Shown piece by piece: positions 6,988 to 8,695 of a stretch of 8,695 nucleotides of DNA. Source of the DNA: Acidobacteriaceae bacterium (GTDB lineage Bacteria > Acidobacteriota > Terriglobia > Terriglobales > Acidobacteriaceae); assembly GCA_003154055.1 (NCBI GenBank), contig PMCH01000077.1, positions 9,940-18,634 of the forward strand, in the 5' to 3' direction. The position numbers were made by a program, and so were the translations under genes. Within the stretch, counting starts at the first letter, position 1; every line of letters begins with the position of its first letter. The notes below the pieces were generated by a model. That model worked only from the letters and a program-made list of their open reading frames with translations. It was not told where the DNA came from and ran no database searches.

Positions 6988-8592
6988 ATGACTGACCTCT
7001 TGGCGAAGAAGTCGATTGAGCAACTGATTAAGGAGGCGGGGGAAACCGGCGAACACAGCCTGAAACGCACGCTCGGCGTATTCCAGCTTACGGCGCTGGG
7101 CGTTGGAGCGGTGATTGGCGCCGGCATCTTCGTGCTTTCGGGATTGGGCGCTCACTATGCCGGGCCGGGGCTGATGCTGTCATTCGTTCTCTCCGGGATG
7201 GGGTGCGCTTTCGCGGCGCTATGTTACGCCGAGTTTGCCGCCATGATTCCGTTAGCGGGCAGCGCTTACACCTACGCTTACGCGACGCTGGGCGAGATTT
7301 TCGCGTGGATCATCGGCTGGGATCTGACGCTCGAATACGCCATGGGCGCGAGCACTGTGTCGTCGGGGTGGTCCAATCACTTCATTGAACTGCTCAATAT
7401 TTTCCACATCAAAATGCCGCTGTGGCTGGCTTACGACCACTGGACGGGTCTTCGTACCGCGGAGAACATGGTGGCCCGGCAGATGGCGCAAGCCTCCGAT
7501 TCCACGCTGGTCCCGGGCACGCAGGCTTTTCTCAACAAGGTGACGGCAATCATGGGTGCGCAATCGCCCGAGTTGGTGCAGAGAGCCCACGATTTGCTCA
7601 ATGCGCCGCATTTGTTCGGGTATGAGATCGGCGTCAACGTGCCGGCCTTCCTCATCGCTTTGGTGATCACGGCGATCCTGGTGATTGGCATCAAAGAGAG
7701 CGCCCGCTTCAACGCCACCATTGTCACGATCAAGGTTGCGGTTGTGATCTTTGTCATCGGACTGGGCTTCCACTACGTCAGCGCCAGCAACTGGGGATCG
7801 GACTGGTCGAGTTTCGCGCCTTTCGGATTCTCAGGAATCGGTGCCGGAGCTGCCTACATCTTTTTCGCGTACATCGGATTCGATGCGGTTTCCACCACGG
7901 CGCAGGAGGCGAAGAATCCACAGCGCGATCTTCCCATCGGCATCATTGCCTCGCTTCTGATCTGCACCGCGTTGTATATCGCGGTCGCGGCGGTTCTGAC
8001 CGGGATGGTGCCGTGGCGCGAAGTCAACATCGAAGCGCCCATTGCTCACGCTTTCCTGGATCGAGGCCTCACTGGCGCGTCGCACATCATTACGCTCGGC
8101 GCGTTAGCCGGTCTTACCAGCGTGATGCTCGTCATGCTGCTCGGACAGACCCGCGTCCTGTATTCCATGGCCAACGACGGGCTGTTGCCGAAGAAATTTT
8201 TCGCGGATGTTCACCCGCGTTTTCGCACGCCCTGGAAGAACACCATGCTCGTGGGCCTGCTGGCGGCGATCGTGGGCAGCCTGACGCCGATTGACGATAT
8301 CGGGAAAATGGTGAACATCGGAACTCTGCTGGCGTTCGTGATTGTTTGCATCGCCATTCTGGTCCTGCGGAACACGAACCCTGATCAGCCTCGTCCCTTC
8401 CGGACGCCCTGGGTTCCGTTTGTCCCCGTGATGGGAATCCTTTTCAACGGCTACATGATGTACAAACTGGGCTGGGTCAACTGGGCGCGATTGATTGTCT
8501 GGTTAATCATCGGCCTGTTTTTGTATTTCTTCTACGGCCGGCACCATAGCCGGGTGCAGCAGAGGATTGCAAGCGGCGGGTCCAAGGCGTAA
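6988..8592 (+). CDS. APC-superfamily cationic amino acid transporter (CAT-type) permease
   Basis: This is an inner-membrane amino-acid transporter of 534 residues. Its N-terminus carries an amphipathic helix typical of CAT proteins (KKSIEQLIKEAGE, then GEHSLKRTLG before TM1). TM1 holds GAVIGAGIF (40-48). IPLAGSAYTYAY (87-98), GWDLTLEYAMGAS (110-122) and GFDAVSTTAQEAKNP (297-311) are CAT-branch hallmarks shared with eukaryotic CAT1 and bacterial YfnA/GkApcT. About 12 helices are visible. Helices 3 and 4 are separated by a long hydrophilic loop (about 128-215), predicted to be periplasmic from the APC fold, which explains much of the excess over the ~460-470 residues of compact bacterial relatives. 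The gene follows another permease by 21 bp, suggesting co-expression. Despite the family name, bacterial members may prefer other amino acids, so substrate is uncertain. Confidence 0.92.
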   Translation: MTDLLAKKSIEQLIKEAGETGEHSLKRTLGVFQLTALGVGAVIGAGIFVLSGLGAHYAGPGLMLSFVLSGMGCAFAALCYAEFAAMIPLAGSAYTYAYATLGEIFAWIIGWDLTLEYAMGASTVSSGWSNHFIELLNIFHIKMPLWLAYDHWTGLRTAENMVARQMAQASDSTLVPGTQAFLNKVTAIMGAQSPELVQRAHDLLNAPHLFGYEIGVNVPAFLIALVITAILVIGIKESARFNATIVTIKVAVVIFVIGLGFHYVSASNWGSDWSSFAPFGFSGIGAGAAYIFFAYIGFDAVSTTAQEAKNPQRDLPIGIIASLLICTALYIAVAAVLTGMVPWREVNIEAPIAHAFLDRGLTGASHIITLGALAGLTSVMLVMLLGQTRVLYSMANDGLLPKKFFADVHPRFRTPWKNTMLVGLLAAIVGSLTPIDDIGKMVNIGTLLAFVIVCIAILVLRNTNPDQPRPFRTPWVPFVPVMGILFNGYMMYKLGWVNWARLIVWLIIGLFLYFFYGRHHSRVQQRIASGGSKA

Positions 8593-8605
8593 GGGGATTG
8601 AAGGA

Positions 8606-8694
8606 AGTAGTCAGTAGTCGGTAGCCCGCAAGAGCCTGTCACTCTGGCTACTGACTGCTAGCAACCGAGTACTGACTACTGGTTCCTGACTTCC
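8606..8694 (+). repeat. Phase-locked 7-nt inverted repeat array after the second permease
   Basis: The left arm (8606-8626) is AGTAGTC, AGTAGTC, GGTAGCC. The right arm (8646-8694) is seven heptamers of the complementary word in unbroken register: GGCTACT, GACTGCT, AGCAACC, GAGTACT, GACTACT, GGTTCCT, GACTTCC. Perfect pairings include 8606-8616 with 8670-8680 (11 bp) and 8621-8626 with 8646-8651 (6 bp), which nest into one hairpin. It starts 13 nt after the permease stop and may run beyond the window. There is no T-tract, so terminator function is unproven. The rest of 8593-8695 shows no gene. Confidence 0.8.
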
Positions 8695-8695
8695 T

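Noticed and set aside
8606..8694. Terminal inverted repeats of an insertion sequence
   Set aside because: There is no transposase gene, and the repeats are short-period words within one small hairpin, not the ends of an element.

Overview
The window looks like ordinary chromosomal DNA of a fairly GC-rich, diderm (outer-membrane) bacterium. The best guess is an acidobacterium or a close relative. The reasons are a secretin, a PEP-CTERM exported protein, the joining of pilQ, an M24 peptidase and accBC, and intergenic spaces filled with small palindromic repeats. The taxonomic call is an inference from gene content and general familiarity; no marker gene is present.

Layout from left to right. 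(1) 3-560: the C-terminal end of a secretin, most likely PilQ of type IV pili, cut by the window edge and followed by a good rho-independent terminator. (2) 717-1808: an M24B Xaa-Pro aminopeptidase/dipeptidase with all metal ligands. (3) 1885-3848: accB and accC, encoding the biotin carrier and biotin carboxylase of acetyl-CoA carboxylase. They are separated by an unusual 119-bp spacer built of phase-locked 8-nt repeats. (4) 3845-about 3944: a signal-peptide-like reading frame that overlaps the accC stop and then runs into the tail of an opposing gene; it may be a truncated gene. (5) 3945-4562, minus strand: a small secreted protein with a PEP-CTERM sorting tail. (6) 4729-5343: thiE, thiamine-phosphate synthase. 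(7) 5407-6966 and 6988-8592: two APC-superfamily amino-acid permeases in tandem, 21 bp apart. One resembles the LAT/SteT exchanger type and the other the CAT (cationic amino acid) type. (8) 8593-8695: an intergenic tail made of phase-locked 7-nt repeats.

Most of the genes are housekeeping: fatty-acid precursor supply (AccB/AccC), peptide turnover (Xaa-Pro peptidase), thiamine synthesis and amino-acid transport. There is no phage, CRISPR, transposase, toxin-antitoxin or biosynthetic cluster, and no tRNA or rRNA was recognised.

The most unusual signal lies in the gaps between genes. Three of them (632-666, 2379-2484, 8606-8694) hold arrays of a degenerate 7- or 8-nt word repeated with exact period. 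In two, a short left arm and a longer right arm carry the word in opposite orientations, so that each can fold into a hairpin that pairs in several registers. The word differs in each gap but the design is the same. A separate GC-rich palindrome at 5366-5385 resembles a REP-type dispersed repeat. The repeat structure is read directly from the sequence; any function is conjecture.
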